A stretch of 6,765 nt of DNA from contig JBDSRX010000012.1 in the NCBI GenBank assembly GCA_039929105.1, positions 1 through 6,765 on the forward strand. Reading direction: 5' to 3'. Below are positions 5,774-6,765 of the stretch, in pieces. The position numbers were made by a program, and so were the translations under genes. Every line of letters begins with the position of its first letter. Position 1 is the first letter of the stretch. The notes under the pieces were generated by a model, which made no database searches, was not told where the DNA came from, and saw only the letters and a program-made list of their open reading frames with translations. This DNA comes from JBDSRX01 sp039929105 (GTDB lineage: Bacteria > Patescibacteriota > Dojkabacteria > J137).

Positions 5774-6627
5774 TATCTTGATAATTGCTGACATTCTACT
5801 GAACAACCACCTTCGAATTTGATGTCGCATTCTTCGCAAATTATAAATTGCTTATTACATTTTGCATTGCAACAATTTATGTATCTTTCAACCTTTACAC
5901 CACAGTGAAGGCAATGGCTAATAATTTCCGGATTTTCCGAATTAACAGGAACATGAATTCTTTTATCAAAAACATACATTGCCCCTTGAAAGTCTTTTCC
6001 ACCAGCCTCCTCTCCATATTTTGCAATTCCACCATGTAATTGTCTTACATCTTTAAAACCTTGCGCTACTAAATATGCCGAAGCTTTCTCACATCTAATT
6101 CCTCCAGTACAATATGTAACTATTGGTTTGTCTTTTAAATGTTCAATGGATTTTACAAATTCAGGAAATTCTCTAAAGTTTTGAATATCTGGTGCAATAG
6201 CATTCTTAAACTTTCCAATATCAGATTCGTAATTATTTCTTGCATCTAAAATTACAATATCTTCATCTTTTTCTAAAAGCTCTTTAAGTTCTTTTGGATG
6301 GATATATGGTGCTCTATTTTTTAAGTTTACAGGTGCTTTAAAAGAAACAACCTCATCTCTAACCACCACTCTTAATTTAGGAAAAGAATCATCTGTATTA
6401 TGAGAAATTTTCCAATCAATACCATCCATACCTGGATATAAAGAAGTCTCTTTAATGTATTCTTGGCAAGATTCTTGCGTTCCTCCAATAGTTCCATTAA
6501 TACCTTCTTTTGCAATAAGAATTCTTCCTTTAAGACCAAGTTTAGTGCAAAGTTCAAATTGCTTTTCTCTTAAGTCTTCAGGATTCTCAACTTCTGTGTA
6601 TTTGTAGTACAGTAATACTGTTTCCAT
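5734..6627 (-). CDS. trhO: tRNA uridine(34) hydroxylase, rhodanese family
   Basis: TrhO (formerly YceA in E. coli) makes 5-hydroxyuridine at position 34 of tRNAs, using prephenate-dependent or oxygen-dependent chemistry depending on the system; the oxygen-dependent branch is TrhO. It acts in the cytoplasm. The 297-residue product has the family's full layout. An N-terminal ferredoxin-like domain (about 1-100) contains the hallmark GRILIAKEGINGT (34-46). A rhodanese domain (about 108-210) includes ILDARNNYE (126-134), the catalytic loop CTGGIRCEKA with active Cys173 and C179, and QLHGGIAKYGE. The C-terminal region (239-279) has nine cysteines in CLHC, CCNAKC, CEEC and CSVEC patterns, probably binding zinc. 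It is somewhat shorter than the roughly 350-residue E. coli protein, mainly at the C-terminus. The last residues are encoded by a repeat arm. It has its own extended -10 promoter and is probably monocistronic, unrelated in function to the surface genes. Confidence 0.95.
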   Translation of the reverse strand: METVLLYYKYTEVENPEDLREKQFELCTKLGLKGRILIAKEGINGTIGGTQESCQEYIKETSLYPGMDGIDWKISHNTDDSFPKLRVVVRDEVVSFKAPVNLKNRAPYIHPKELKELLEKDEDIVILDARNNYESDIGKFKNAIAPDIQNFREFPEFVKSIEHLKDKPIVTYCTGGIRCEKASAYLVAQGFKDVRQLHGGIAKYGEEAGGKDFQGAMYVFDKRIHVPVNSENPEIISHCLHCGVKVERYINCCNAKCNKQFIICEECDIKFEGGCSVECQQLSRYKKSEELEVTSYK

Positions 6628-6653
6628 TCAAATTTTATTAAATTTACCTAGAA

Positions 6654-6662
6654 ATTATAACA
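6654..6662 (-). promoter_or_regulatory. Extended -10 promoter of trhO
   Basis: On the minus strand TGTTATAAT contains a perfect -10 hexamer TATAAT (6654-6659) with the TGn extension. No -35-like hexamer sits at the expected spacing, which extended -10 promoters tolerate. The predicted start near 6647 gives a leader of about 20 nt to the ATG at 6627, with no Shine-Dalgarno sequence in it. Confidence 0.65.
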
Positions 6663-6679
6663 TATATGAACCTACCACC

Positions 6680-6736
6680 TGCCACACTCTCCTGGCATTT
6701 TGGATTAGTCAGAGTTACTTACTCTATAGAGTGGCA
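6680..6736. repeat. G+C-richer palindromic element upstream of trhO
   Basis: TGCCACACTCT (6680-6690) is mirrored by AGAGTGGCA (6728-6736), an inverted pair with a 2-nt insertion that encloses about 37 nt. Inside are a perfect 12-nt palindrome ACTCTATAGAGT (6721-6732) and a nearby AGAG/CTCT pair (6711-6714 with 6722-6725), so alternative folds are possible. The stretch is visibly richer in G+C than the rest of the window and lies just upstream of the trhO promoter. There is no T-tract for a terminator and no tRNA-like fold. It resembles a dispersed intergenic palindrome, but copy number cannot be judged here. Confidence 0.45.
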
Positions 6737-6750
6737 GTTAACCCTACAAA

Positions 6751-6765
6751 ATTCGAAATCCGAAT
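6751..6765. repeat. Small inverted repeat at the right edge
   Basis: ATTCG-AAATC-CGAAT is a 5-bp inverted repeat with a 5-nt loop at the very end of the window. It may be the first unit of an ATTCGAAATCCGAAT-type intergenic repeat continuing to the right; one unit is not enough to decide. Confidence 0.3.

Noticed and set aside
5848..6039. + strand open frame of 63 codons
   Set aside because: Antisense to the Cys-rich end of trhO, which is clearly the coding strand by motif content.
6372..6557. Second minus-strand frame of 61 codons inside trhO
   Set aside because: Out-of-frame shadow of the well-supported trhO reading frame.
6700..6765. Possible partial tRNA, suggested by TTCGAAATCC
   Set aside because: The bases around the TTCGAAA word do not form a T-stem on either strand, and no anticodon or acceptor stem can be drawn.
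1..6765. CRISPR array
   Set aside because: No evenly spaced identical repeats of 20-40 nt; the periodicity at 1-1374 is at protein level with diverged DNA.

Overview
The window is AT-rich (roughly 30% G+C by eye). All six genes lie on the minus strand, so transcription runs from the right edge to the left. TGA is used as a stop and TGG for Trp, so the standard bacterial code applies. Promoters are of the ordinary sigma-70 type (TTGACA/TATAAT-like). No start codon is preceded by a recognisable Shine-Dalgarno sequence. Five of the six genes encode exported proteins. Three of these have an N-terminal signal peptide, Ig-like beta-rich domains, one C-terminal transmembrane helix and a short basic tail. 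That design fits a cell with a single membrane. Together these points suggest a Patescibacteria/CPR-type bacterium, but no taxonomic marker is present and this is inference.

In order of transcription: (i) 6628-6765 is a non-coding upstream region with a G+C-richer palindromic element and an extended -10 promoter. (ii) 5734-6627 is trhO, a rhodanese-type tRNA U34 hydroxylase and the only housekeeping gene. (iii) 5543-5733 is a repeat-bearing spacer. One arm of an inverted repeat there forms the 3' end of trhO, and a hairpin sits directly in front of the next start codon. (iv) 4631-5542 and 3699-4634 are two translationally coupled (ATGA overlap) paralogous membrane-anchored surface proteins. 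(v) 2551-3564 is a secreted Thr/Ala/Asn/Asp-rich surface protein with its own promoter and a strong intrinsic terminator. (vi) 1394-2434 is a third membrane-anchored paralogue with a near-consensus promoter. (vii) 1-1374 is a secreted protein built of about eight W-ending repeats of roughly 54 residues, probably a beta-propeller. It runs off the left edge.

The most interesting reading is that genes (iv)-(vii) form a cell-surface system. Three membrane-tethered proteins resemble the DUF916/WxL-interacting-protein family of Firmicutes. They surround a secreted, anchor-less protein whose C-terminal part carries a WTL motif and a terminal beta-strand reminiscent of a WxL domain. This would be a divergent counterpart of the Firmicutes Csc/WxL clusters. 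The similarity is read by eye from short motifs, architecture and gene order, and has not been tested by a profile search.
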